NCBI GenBank assembly: GCA_965199245.1
Contig: CBDAQP010000003.1
Location: 62,001-126,000, forward strand
Origin: Carbonatibacter sp965199245
GTDB taxonomy: Bacteria; Pseudomonadota; Alphaproteobacteria; Kiloniellales; Kiloniellaceae
Length of the DNA: 64,000 nucleotides
Direction of reading: 5' to 3'
Shown here: piece by piece, positions 1 through 7,599 of the stretch
Layout of the letters: the number at the start of each line of letters is the position of its first letter
Numbering within the stretch: the first letter of the stretch is position 1
Position numbers and translations under genes: made by a program
The notes under the pieces: generated by a model
What the model was told of the DNA's origin: nothing
What the model saw: the letters and a program-made list of their open reading frames with translations, nothing else
The model's database searches: none

Positions 1-509
1 CTGATTTTGGTCTTCCGGCCTATGATGCCTCTGTCCTGGTGGCAGATCGCGAGCGGGCGGAATTTTTTGAAACCGTCGCCACAAACCGCGATGCCCGCCT
101 TGCCGCCAACTGGATGACCGGGGAGTTTTTCGGGGCTTTGAACAAAAATGGTCTTGAACTGGTTGATTCCCCCGTTTCGGCGGCACAGCTGGGCGGTTTG
201 GTTGATTTGATTTCCGATGACACCATTTCGGGGCGCATAGCCAAGGATGTTTTTGAAATGATGTGGGACACGGGTCAGGATGCGGCGGTGATCGTCGCGG
301 AAAAGGGCCTGAAACAAATCACAGACACCGGGGCGATTGACTCGGCGATTGATGACATTATTGCCAATAACCCGAAACAGGTTGAACAGTTTCGGGGCGG
401 GAATGAAAAATTGATGGGCTGGTTTGTCGGACAAACGATGAAGGCCACGGGGGGCAAAGCCAATCCGGGCGTGGTCAACAAATTGTTGAAAGAAAAGCTG
501 TCCTCCTGA
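1..509 (+). CDS. gatB: Aspartyl/glutamyl-tRNA(Asn/Gln) amidotransferase subunit B, C-terminal part
   Basis: The frame is open from base 3 and runs to the TGA at 507-509, giving the last 168 residues of a protein whose start lies outside the window. The first visible residues, DFGLPAYDASVLVADRE, match the GatB segment where the cradle domain passes into the helical and YqeY-like tail. The tail (IANNPKQVEQFRGGNEKLMG, then GWFVGQTMKATGGKANPGVV) is the classic GatB C-terminus, which contacts tRNA. GatB is the kinase/amidotransferase subunit of GatCAB, converting Glu-tRNA(Gln) or Asp-tRNA(Asn) to the amidated forms in the cytosol. A GTG at 39 is internal, not a start. No terminator follows directly; the next strong plus-strand terminator is at 2629, beyond the accessory insert. 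Confidence 0.93.
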   Translation, partial: DFGLPAYDASVLVADRERAEFFETVATNRDARLAANWMTGEFFGALNKNGLELVDSPVSAAQLGGLVDLISDDTISGRIAKDVFEMMWDTGQDAAVIVAEKGLKQITDTGAIDSAIDDIIANNPKQVEQFRGGNEKLMGWFVGQTMKATGGKANPGVVNKLLKEKLSS

Positions 510-516
510 CACAAGT

Positions 517-700
517 GGAGCGTGATTCTGATTAGGTCGTGTCCTGACTCCGGGTATGCCCATTCTGCGAGTCGTTATCATTTTGTGAGGGTGTAGCCTG
601 TTCGATAACAAAAGCAACACACCGGGGAGGGACAGGAAACGATCAGAGATTACTGGTGCTCAAAGACGACTCATCGTGCGATATATTTACGCACACCACA
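517..700 (-). repeat. Diverged 184-bp intergenic element, copy A
   Basis: This stretch aligns almost without gaps to the reverse complement of 53325-53507, at roughly 78% identity by eye over about 165 bp. Shared blocks include TTTGTGAGGGTGT (copy A 581-593), GATAACAAAAG and CTCAAAGACGACTCATCG. In copy B the ends form a 26-bp terminal inverted repeat; here the ends are eroded. There is no convincing ORF. It is best read as an old MITE-like element or other dispersed repeat; a structured RNA family is an alternative. Confidence 0.6.
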
Positions 701-1009
701 CTTTGCGACCAACTATCAATAATAGAGAGCACGACGGCTCGAACAAAAAGGACAGAGAAGCCCAGCCGCCGACCGACGGGGCTTTTGCATCACTCTTTAG
801 GTTTTGGTTTCACGGCCTTAATACGTTTTTGCAGTTCCAATTCAAGATGTTCGTGATTTTTCCAGAAAATGCAGTTTGTATCGGCTTCGAAATTGCTAAA
901 AAAACTCCGAAGTTACTAAAAACAAAAAAGAAAATAACAAAATAAAAACTGTAACCCATATGCGCAGTGCATAAATAACCATTTTATCAGTTATAATTTT
1001 TTTATGCAC

Positions 1010-1220
1010 AGCTGGACACCCGTATTAACCCGCTCACCTGAGGTGAGATTGACTGGTGTGGACATGGCGTTTCGGCAATTTTTCACGCCGTTTCGCGGTC
1101 TGAAGCCTAACTGAACAGGCGGTTTGGGATGATTTTCACTGAATGATTCCTCCTGTAACCCTCATGGCCGTTAGAACACAGAATGCCTTTTCTTTCCAGG
1201 GTTAATACGGGTGTCCAGCT
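1010..1220 (+). repeat. 211-bp MITE-like element, left copy
   Basis: The element begins with AGCTGGACACCCGTATTAAC and ends with its inverse, so it carries terminal inverted repeats of at least 22 bp. An almost identical copy lies inverted at 2291-2501, with only a few substitutions visible. It is too short to encode a transposase, so any movement would need an enzyme from elsewhere. Its right end supplies the last 15 codons and the stop of the neighbouring methyltransferase frame. I see no matching target-site duplication at this copy. Confidence 0.8.
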
Positions 1221-2160
1221 TAGAGTGTGTTCCTGTCGTAGTAGATGTCTGTGATGTGGTTTCACGGATAATCCGTTCAAGTGCCATTTGGCAGTACGCG
1301 TGGTTCACATCAATACCGATGTAATGTTTTCCCTGCTTTTTACTCACGACGGCTGTCGTGCCAGAGCCGATAAAGGGATCAAGGACAATTCCTCCTTCCG
1401 GGCAACCGGCCAAAATGCAGGGTTCTACAAGTTTCTCTGGAAAAACGGCAAAGTGCGCCCCTCTGAACTTTGATAGAGGGACAGTCCAGACAGTTCTTTT
1501 ATTTCTTCCTTTGGGATGAAACGCCTTGTCCCACCTTGCATCATGCAGATTGGTCTTTCCACTATTCTTTCCCTTCTCCGGTGTGCCACCTTTTTTAAAG
1601 AAATGGTTGCGACCACCTTTCATTTTACTCTTTTCACTGAAAGTGACATGCGGTTCTCTGATTGCATCCGCATCATAATGGTATTTTGCAGATTTCGAGA
1701 ACATGAAAATATATTCGTGATCTGTCGTCGGCCTTGTTTTGACTGATGACGGCATAGCGTTCGGTTTATGCCAGATAATATCCTGCCTGAGAATCCATCC
1801 GTCTTCCATCAAAGCAATAGCGCACTTCCAGGGCAGACCGCAAAGCTGTTCTTTGACGTATTTATCTCCCAGGTTCAGCCACAAAGTGCCGTTATCTTTC
1901 AGGACTCGCCCGGCTTCGCGGAAGACAGCAACAATATTTTCGATATAGGCGTCCTGGCTATGCTCGGACCCAATTTGATCCGGGTGTCCGTAATCCCGCT
2001 GCCTAAAGTAGGGAGGGCTTGTGACTATTGTATCAACGAGGCCATCAGGTAGTGTCGCAAGAACATCCAGGCTGTTGCCGCATAGAACGACATCCGAGAG
2101 GCCGCGAGCGGCTGGCGCATCAATCTTCTTTGGTAGTATCATTCTTCTCGCTCTGCTCAT
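1171..2160 (-). CDS. Orphan DNA methyltransferase, beta-class (N4-cytosine or N6-adenine)
   Basis: This 329-residue S-adenosylmethionine-dependent DNA methyltransferase has the catalytic motif IV, TSPPYF, near residue 50 and the SAM-binding motif I, DPFIGSGTT, near residue 265. The order IV before I is that of the beta class. SPPY favours N4-cytosine methylation, but N6-adenine cannot be excluded. WLNLGD and IIWHKPNAMPSSVKTRPT are usual family segments. No restriction endonuclease is adjacent, so it is probably an orphan or a remnant of a system. The last residues (LDTRINPGKKRHSVF) are encoded by the end of the flanking 211-bp element, so the native C-terminus has been replaced or extended. 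The start may be the ATG at 2160 or at 2142. It is divergent from nothing and lies alone between the inverted elements. Confidence 0.88.
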   Translation of the reverse strand: MSRARRMILPKKIDAPAARGLSDVVLCGNSLDVLATLPDGLVDTIVTSPPYFRQRDYGHPDQIGSEHSQDAYIENIVAVFREAGRVLKDNGTLWLNLGDKYVKEQLCGLPWKCAIALMEDGWILRQDIIWHKPNAMPSSVKTRPTTDHEYIFMFSKSAKYHYDADAIREPHVTFSEKSKMKGGRNHFFKKGGTPEKGKNSGKTNLHDARWDKAFHPKGRNKRTVWTVPLSKFRGAHFAVFPEKLVEPCILAGCPEGGIVLDPFIGSGTTAVVSKKQGKHYIGIDVNHAYCQMALERIIRETTSQTSTTTGTHSKLDTRINPGKKRHSVF

Positions 2161-2290
2161 TCAAAAGGTTAGATGGTCTCTGTTTCAGGAACCATCATTT
2201 CAGGGACATGACCCCGGCCTTCAAAGCAGAGTAAATCTGCCACCTTGTTTCGGTTTCAACCTCTATGACTATTCTATGACGTTTGCCTAC

Positions 2291-2501
2291 AGCTGTACAC
2301 CCGTATTAACCCTGGAAAGAAAAGGCATTCTGTGTTTTAACGGCCATGAGGGTTACAGGAGGAGTCATTCAGTGAAAATCATCCCAAACCGCCTGTTCAG
2401 TTAGGCTTCAGACCGCGAAACGGCGTGAAAAATTGCCGAAACGCCATGTCCACACCAGTCAATCTCACCTCAGGTTAGCGGGTTAATACGGGTGTCCAGC
2501 T
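2291..2501 (-). repeat. 211-bp MITE-like element, right copy
   Basis: This is the inverted partner of 1010-1220 with the same length and terminal inverted repeats. One visible difference is GCTGT instead of GCTGG at the left end. If the element is taken from GCTG to CAGC, it is flanked on both sides by TACA, a possible 4-bp target duplication. That would suggest this copy arrived by transposition. Confidence 0.8.
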
Positions 2502-2628
2502 ACACCGAAAAAAACAAGAGAAAATATCCCAGCAAGGAGCGTTAAAAATTGTAAGACATCCACTGCGTCCTTAAGTTCCATAATCACTTTGCTCCCCGAT
2601 TTTTCCTGATTCTGTCAGAGATTCTATT

Positions 2629-2667
2629 GGTCAGGTCTGGATTCCTGCGAGACCTCTGACCTTTTTT
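2629..2667 (+). terminator. Rho-independent terminator
   Basis: GGTCAG followed by GTCT pairs with AGAC and CTGACC around a short loop, with a 2-nt bulge, and is followed directly by six T. No plus-strand gene ends just upstream; the nearest is gatB at 509. It may be the original gatB terminator separated by the insert, or it may end a small RNA. The rest of 2502-2739 shows no coding frame I can support. Confidence 0.65.
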
Positions 2668-2739
2668 ATTAACTCGAAATCCTTAAATTTGTCAAGTCAT
2701 CCGAACATCCAAATCTTAAGTTTGGGTTTCATTCATTAT

Positions 2740-2771
2740 CCCCCGACCCCTTTGAGAGGGCCGGGGGTTTT
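2740..2771 (+). terminator. GC-rich hairpin with T tail
   Basis: CCCCC and CCC pair with GGG and GGGGG around a CTTTGAGA loop, with one mismatch in the stem, followed by TTTT. It is probably a second terminator that insulates the autotransporter from upstream transcription. Confidence 0.5.
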
Positions 2772-3006
2772 GTGTGTTTCATTCGAGGTCAGGATTTCAC
2801 CGATTGTTTTTGCGCGGGGGGCTGCCGCGTGTGGTCGCTGGTTGTCACAGCCTCTATCTCAAAGCCCTTGAAAGTCGCGCGCAGTTCGGGGGGTATTGAG
2901 CGAAAGGATAAACGGGCCCTTGAGGTGTCGTGTGTGCGTACAGATGTCGCGCGACACGTCTGTTTTTGGGCGAGAAAAAAAATATTGTTTTTTGACGATA
3001 AAAGCC

Positions 3007-3035
3007 TTGACACCTTTTTTTCATATCTGCTAGCG
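3007..3035 (+). promoter_or_regulatory. Possible promoter of the autotransporter gene
   Basis: A perfect TTGACA lies at 3007-3012. About 17 bp downstream is the weak -10-like sequence TGCTAGCG. A start here would fall right at the octanucleotide tract at 3042. The -10 match is poor, so this is tentative. Confidence 0.3.
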
Positions 3036-3041
3036 CCCCCT

Positions 3042-3105
3042 CTTTGCATCTTTGCATCTTTGCATCTTTGCATCTTTGCATCTTTGCATCTTTGCATCTT
3101 TGCAT
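3042..3105 (+). repeat. Octanucleotide tandem repeat, eight perfect copies of CTTTGCAT
   Basis: Eight uninterrupted copies of CTTTGCAT are followed by a ninth, degenerate copy (CTTCATTT). The tract lies about 90 bp before the ATG of the autotransporter and just after a possible TTGACA promoter. It is not inside a real gene. Perfect short tandem repeats mutate by slipped-strand mispairing, so copy number probably varies and could alter promoter spacing or leader structure of a surface-protein gene. Confidence 0.9.
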
Positions 3106-3197
3106 CTTCATTTGGGCGGCCTCTTTTGTGGGGTAGTGCGTTCTGTATCCGGTTTGCCTGTTGTTTTCCGATAAACCTTTGAACGGTGGATCTTGTG

Positions 3198-6100
3198 ATG
3201 TGTCATTTTTCTTCCAAATCGTCTTTGTTGGCTGGTGTGTCTGCTGTTGTTCTGGCGGCAGGCGTTGGTTCTGGTGCCTTTGCCCAGACGGTGGATTACA
3301 CGCATTCAACAGGTAATGGTTACTGGGGTATAACGAGAGACGCAAGCAACACCTCCAGCACGGATATGGCGGAAGCCAGAGATGGTGATCATCTGACATT
3401 GCGTGGCGGGATTGTTTATCTGAGACATCATTCCGGAAGCAAGGAAATCGGGGTTTTGCGCAGTGGAACAGGGGGGGCAGGGAAGTTGGAGGTGCGCCTT
3501 GTGGCCAGTCCAGCCGATCTGACGAGCCGTATCGGAGAAATCCAAAAGCAAGGTGCCCGGGCGGTTGATCTGTCTGTTCAGAACAGGGGAGGACGATTGG
3601 CGGAAGTTATTATTGCGGGGAATGCTGTTGTCCATAATCTGGAGATTGGCCTGCTTCCTACCGATCCGTCCGTTTCTCGAAAAAGCAGGGCCATTTTCGG
3701 CGGTGACTTAACGATTGAGAACGATGTCACTCTGAACGACGCGGGTGCAAACCATCGTGCTTATCTTGTTTTTAATGGGTCTGGCGATCGGAATGGGTCT
3801 AACAGTTGGAGGATTCTGGGCACTGGCGCGGCGAAGATCACCGCCGCCGCAGACGGCGAGGGCACGATTCAGGTTTTGAATGGTGTTGATAACGCCTCAC
3901 CGGGGAGAACGACCTTTGACATAGGGATTGGTGCGACTGACAAACGCCTCAGGCAGTTGACGGTGGGCGATTCGGATAAGGGCGGTGGTGCGGTTTTCAA
4001 CAGGGGCGTTCATGTTAATCATATTGATGTGATTGCGGGGAGTACTTTTGATACTTTAAAAGAGCAGGGGACTGTCCGGTTTCGGGGTGATGTGTCCGGT
4101 GATGCCATCAGGCTGGACGATGAAGATAACGGGTACGGCATTGCTGCGGTTATTTTCGATGCGTTGAGCGGTGATAAAACGGTTGGCTTGACCATTGACG
4201 GTGCGTCTGCGAGTGAAGGTTATCTGTGGGTCTATGACAGTGACAAGGGTGGTTCGGATACGATCACCTTTACAGGTAAGATTGGAAACACGGGCAAGTT
4301 GGCGGGGGTCAACATTGGTAGTGTGTATGGCGGCGGTTCGGCTGTTTTTAAAGAGGATGTCAATTCTACACTCTTTAGGGTGAGTGGCACCATCGGTGGA
4401 GGCTGGACGTCACAGGCAACGGTTGAGAAAGACCTGACAGCCACCCTGGTGACTATTGACGACGGCAGCGGGTCAGCCACCCTGACCATCGGCGGTGCGG
4501 GCCGTTCTGCGACGGTGAATGACGCGGGTCAAACGATCAGAGGTGATATCCGAGCAGGTCGTTACGGACGTGGGGTACTGATTGTTGATAACCGGGGGAA
4601 TGGCACCAACAATAACAACAAAGTGACCTTTACGGGTTCGGTTGGTGAAGCCGGGACGGGGATCCTCCGGCAGATCACGCTGAGCGATGGCCGGACGACC
4701 TTTAGAAGTGGTGTTTATGCGAGGTCGATCACGATCAACACAGGCGATGCGACAGTTTTCAAGGGCCATGTCAAGGCAGGAACAGGAGCGAACGAAGGGA
4801 TCAAGCTGGGCGCGACCAGTGGTTCTGTCACCTTTGACGGGCACGCCGGACAAACGATCACGGGCGATATCACAAGTGCATCGGGTGCGACTGGCACGAT
4901 CATCATTGGCAACACCCACGCGGACGGTGTGACCTTCAAGGGCGCATTGGGTACGACTGGTGCGAAGTTGAACCGCCTGACCCTGAGCGATGACTCCGAG
5001 GCGACATTTGAAGGCAATGTTTATCTGGCGAATGGCCTGAAGCTGGGCGATAGCACCATCACCTTTGGCGGGTCTGGCGACCAGACCATTCAGGCGGATA
5101 TTACCAACAGCACGGGCAAGCGGGGGTTTGTCTTTGTGAATAACAGCGGCGGGACTGTGACCTTTGAGGGTGCTGTGGGCGCGGCGGGCAACGATCTGGC
5201 GATTGTGGTGGTGAGCGATGGTGTGGCGCGGTTTAAGGGTGATGTTTTTGCAGAGAGTGTCGGGGTCAGTTCGACCGATGGCGCAGAGTTCAGGGGCAAT
5301 GTGACCACAGGCGAACTCGGGATCCTGTTTGCCGCAAACGATGATGCCAAAATCACCCTGAACGGCACGGCGAACCAGACTGTGACGGGCGACATCACCG
5401 CAGATTCTGGCGGGCGTGGTCGTCTGGTTGTGGACAACGCAGGTGACACCAATAACAACAAAGTGACCTTTCGCGGGTCAGTCGGTCGCGATGGGACGGC
5501 TCTCAAGCAGATCACGCTGCGCGATGGCCAGACGACCTTTGACGGTGATGTTTATGCCGGCAACCTGACGATCACCGCGCGCGATGCGACAACCTTCAAG
5601 GGCCATGTCAAAGCGGACAGGGAGTTCGAACTTGGCGACGGAAGTTCTGTGACCTTTGGCGGGACGGCCGGACAGACGGTGACGGGCGATATCACAGGCG
5701 CGGCGAATGGCAATGGCACGATTATCATTGACAACGTCCATGCGGATGGCGTGACCTTTGGGGGTCAGCTGGGGATGTCCGATACCAGACTCAACAGCCT
5801 GACTGTGAACGAGGGGGCCAAAGTGACCTTTACCCGGCCTGTTTATCTATCGGGCACCCTGAGGCTCAAGACAGGGACGACGCTTGTGCTGGGGGATTAC
5901 CTGACGGAGCGTGATGATGCAACGCGGCCCTTTGTGACGGTCGGGGACTATGCCTTTGAGGGAGACTTTACGGATGAGAACAGGGTCAGATTGATTTTGC
6001 CGCTGTCCTTTACCAGCGGAACGCAGAAGGTGTTCAGTGCACATGATACCCTGGACAAGGAGAAGTTCAGCTTTGCGGGCAATAACCTTGTCAGATACAA

Positions 6101-7301
6101 CTATGAGTTTAGTGATGACGGCACTGCTGTCACTGTGACGGCGAAGGTCAAGTCGGTGGGCGAGGTGTCGTCAAAGCTGGGCGTGCCGCCCTCCGAGGCC
6201 CGTATGCTCCGGACGACGGCCGATTTTGCGAAGGATTTACCCGCGCATGTGAAGAAGATTTTCGAGGAGGCGGTGCAGCCGGGGAATGAGGAGCAGGGCA
6301 GGCGTCTTGCGGCCCAGCTCAAGCCGCAGATGACTGCGCTGGGCGGGGTGACGACGGCGGTGGTCTCGACGGGGAAACAGGTGGCGGCTCTATTGTCCGA
6401 CCGTCTTGCCCTGCAGCGCGGGGGGTACATCCGCAGCGGATTTGTTCAAAGCGGATTTGCGACCGGAGGTGGACTGAACAGGGTCCTCTGGCTCAAGCCG
6501 TTTGGCAGTCGGGGCAAACAGGCGAAGGACAAAAAACAGACGATTGACGGTTATCGCACCTCTGCACAGGGCCTTGCGATGGGTGTGGATGCGCCTGTGG
6601 GGGAACAGAGTCGTGTGGGGGCGGCTCTGGCCTATAGCACCAGCCGGATTACGGGCAAGGGGGCTGGACAGGATAAAACGGATGTCAGGAGCTGGCAGGT
6701 TTCTGTTTACGGGGATTACAGCACGGAGCGTTATTATGTCGAAGGTCGGGCGGGTGCCGGGCGCAATGATGTGAGCACGACCTCGCGTGTGGCGGTCTTG
6801 ACGCGCAAGTCGGCCTATGACACCACCAGCCTGACGGCCTCTGTGGGGGGTGGTGTGCCAATTAACCTTGATGTGAGCACGACGCTGACCCCGACGGCGG
6901 GTCTGTCGTGGACGCGGGTGGGGTCGGCGAACTACACCACGACGGGGGCGTTGAGCCTGAACCAGAAGATCAGAGTGGAGTCGATTGATGCGGTTGTGGG
7001 CACGCTGGGCACCCGTATTCAAAAAGACATCACCCACGGAAACGGCACACTGCTTCCCGTGGCGCGTGTGGGGCTGTCCTATGACTTTGCGGGGGATCAA
7101 ACGACGGCACACGGCCGGTTCACCGGCGGCGGCAGCCGCTTTACGGTCAAGGGGGCGAAGGTCAAAAAGCTGTCAGGCACCGCAGGGGTGGGCCTGACCT
7201 ATGCCGCCCCGCGCTGGTCAATCGGGGCGGACTATGACCTGAGTGCCCGCCCCGGCTACACGGGCCACAGCGTCCGACTGGATGCCATGTTCAAGTTCTA
7301 G
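3198..7301 (+). CDS. Large autotransporter (type Va secretion) with repetitive beta-helix passenger
   Basis: The protein has about 1367 residues. The ATG at 3198 is chosen because GGTGGA lies 7 nt upstream and it opens straight into a signal peptide (basic start, then LLAGVSAVVLAAGVGSG and AFA before Gln); a GTG at 3186 is the longer alternative. The passenger, to about residue 950, is rich in Gly, Thr, Asp and Asn, with recurring short blocks such as GQTVTGDIT and KVTFxGSVG, as expected of a beta-solenoid; an 840-bp internal duplication is visible. A linker precedes the C-terminal barrel, about 280 residues, which starts near LWLKPFGSRG and ends in the terminal Phe signature (RLDAMFKF) recognised by BAM. 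No protease triad or RGD motif stands out. The likely role is surface adhesion or shielding. A strong terminator follows. Confidence 0.92.
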   Translation: MCHFSSKSSLLAGVSAVVLAAGVGSGAFAQTVDYTHSTGNGYWGITRDASNTSSTDMAEARDGDHLTLRGGIVYLRHHSGSKEIGVLRSGTGGAGKLEVRLVASPADLTSRIGEIQKQGARAVDLSVQNRGGRLAEVIIAGNAVVHNLEIGLLPTDPSVSRKSRAIFGGDLTIENDVTLNDAGANHRAYLVFNGSGDRNGSNSWRILGTGAAKITAAADGEGTIQVLNGVDNASPGRTTFDIGIGATDKRLRQLTVGDSDKGGGAVFNRGVHVNHIDVIAGSTFDTLKEQGTVRFRGDVSGDAIRLDDEDNGYGIAAVIFDALSGDKTVGLTIDGASASEGYLWVYDSDKGGSDTITFTGKIGNTGKLAGVNIGSVYGGGSAVFKEDVNSTLFRVSGTIGGGWTSQATVEKDLTATLVTIDDGSGSATLTIGGAGRSATVNDAGQTIRGDIRAGRYGRGVLIVDNRGNGTNNNNKVTFTGSVGEAGTGILRQITLSDGRTTFRSGVYARSITINTGDATVFKGHVKAGTGANEGIKLGATSGSVTFDGHAGQTITGDITSASGATGTIIIGNTHADGVTFKGALGTTGAKLNRLTLSDDSEATFEGNVYLANGLKLGDSTITFGGSGDQTIQADITNSTGKRGFVFVNNSGGTVTFEGAVGAAGNDLAIVVVSDGVARFKGDVFAESVGVSSTDGAEFRGNVTTGELGILFAANDDAKITLNGTANQTVTGDITADSGGRGRLVVDNAGDTNNNKVTFRGSVGRDGTALKQITLRDGQTTFDGDVYAGNLTITARDATTFKGHVKADREFELGDGSSVTFGGTAGQTVTGDITGAANGNGTIIIDNVHADGVTFGGQLGMSDTRLNSLTVNEGAKVTFTRPVYLSGTLRLKTGTTLVLGDYLTERDDATRPFVTVGDYAFEGDFTDENRVRLILPLSFTSGTQKVFSAHDTLDKEKFSFAGNNLVRYNYEFSDDGTAVTVTAKVKSVGEVSSKLGVPPSEARMLRTTADFAKDLPAHVKKIFEEAVQPGNEEQGRRLAAQLKPQMTALGGVTTAVVSTGKQVAALLSDRLALQRGGYIRSGFVQSGFATGGGLNRVLWLKPFGSRGKQAKDKKQTIDGYRTSAQGLAMGVDAPVGEQSRVGAALAYSTSRITGKGAGQDKTDVRSWQVSVYGDYSTERYYVEGRAGAGRNDVSTTSRVAVLTRKSAYDTTSLTASVGGGVPINLDVSTTLTPTAGLSWTRVGSANYTTTGALSLNQKIRVESIDAVVGTLGTRIQKDITHGNGTLLPVARVGLSYDFAGDQTTAHGRFTGGGSRFTVKGAKVKKLSGTAGVGLTYAAPRWSIGADYDLSARPGYTGHSVRLDAMFKF
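4604..5860 (+). repeat. Internal duplication in the autotransporter passenger, period about 840 bp
   Basis: The block starting AATAACAACAAAGTGACC at 4611 recurs at 5451, exactly 840 bp (280 codons) on. The following 250 bp or so also match (AGATCACGCTG, GGCCATGTCAA, ACGGGCGATATCAC) with small in-frame length differences. Shorter related units lie between. This is the footprint of in-frame expansion of a repetitive passenger. Confidence 0.7.
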
Positions 7302-7331
7302 GCCTGCTCCTGCGAACCTAACCGGCGGCGG

Positions 7332-7362
7332 CCCCGAAAGGCAAGAGCCTTTCGGGGTTCTG
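7332..7362 (+). terminator. Rho-independent terminator of the autotransporter gene
   Basis: CCCCGAAAGGC pairs perfectly with GCCTTTCGGGG across an AAGA loop (7332-7357) and is followed by a T-rich stretch. It lies 30 bp after the stop codon. Between here and 7600 I see no other feature. Confidence 0.85.
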
Positions 7363-7599
7363 TTTGTCCGGCGGAGTGCTGTCTTATTGTCCGACCGGAT
7401 GCTGTCTGGCCGAAATTCCCGAGCGGGTGTTCAAGGCTGAATAGTTGCCGCAACTTTCAACACCCCGATCCCCGTCGGGTGGCTCCGCATGCGGCCACTT
7501 TCTGCGATCTTCAAAATACCATTGCCGTTCTTGAAAACGGCTGTCCTGTCAGCCAATCCATGGATTTTTGAAATATATTCAATTTCCCGGGTTTATTTT

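Larger units (their letters stand above)
1010..2501. mobile_element. Methyltransferase cargo unit bounded by inverted 211-bp elements
   Basis: Two 211-bp elements in inverted orientation (1010-1220 and 2291-2501) bracket one gene, a DNA methyltransferase. The arrangement resembles a compound transposon built from non-autonomous elements, but no transposase is present. The surrounding DNA (about 880-1010) is markedly richer in A+T than the housekeeping genes. The unit lies between gatB and a strong plus-strand terminator at 2629, so it may have inserted between gatB and its terminator. Mobility is inference; the repeat architecture is seen directly. Confidence 0.55.

Noticed and set aside
2854..3399. 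Minus-strand ORF with repeated KDAKMQRC peptide across the octanucleotide tract
   Set aside because: It is a by-product of reading the tandem repeat in reverse; it overlaps the autotransporter start and the rest shows no protein-like pattern.
6390..7112. 240-residue minus-strand ORF inside the autotransporter barrel region
   Set aside because: It lies antisense to a clear beta-barrel coding sequence, is Arg/His-rich shadow sequence and has no recognisable domain.
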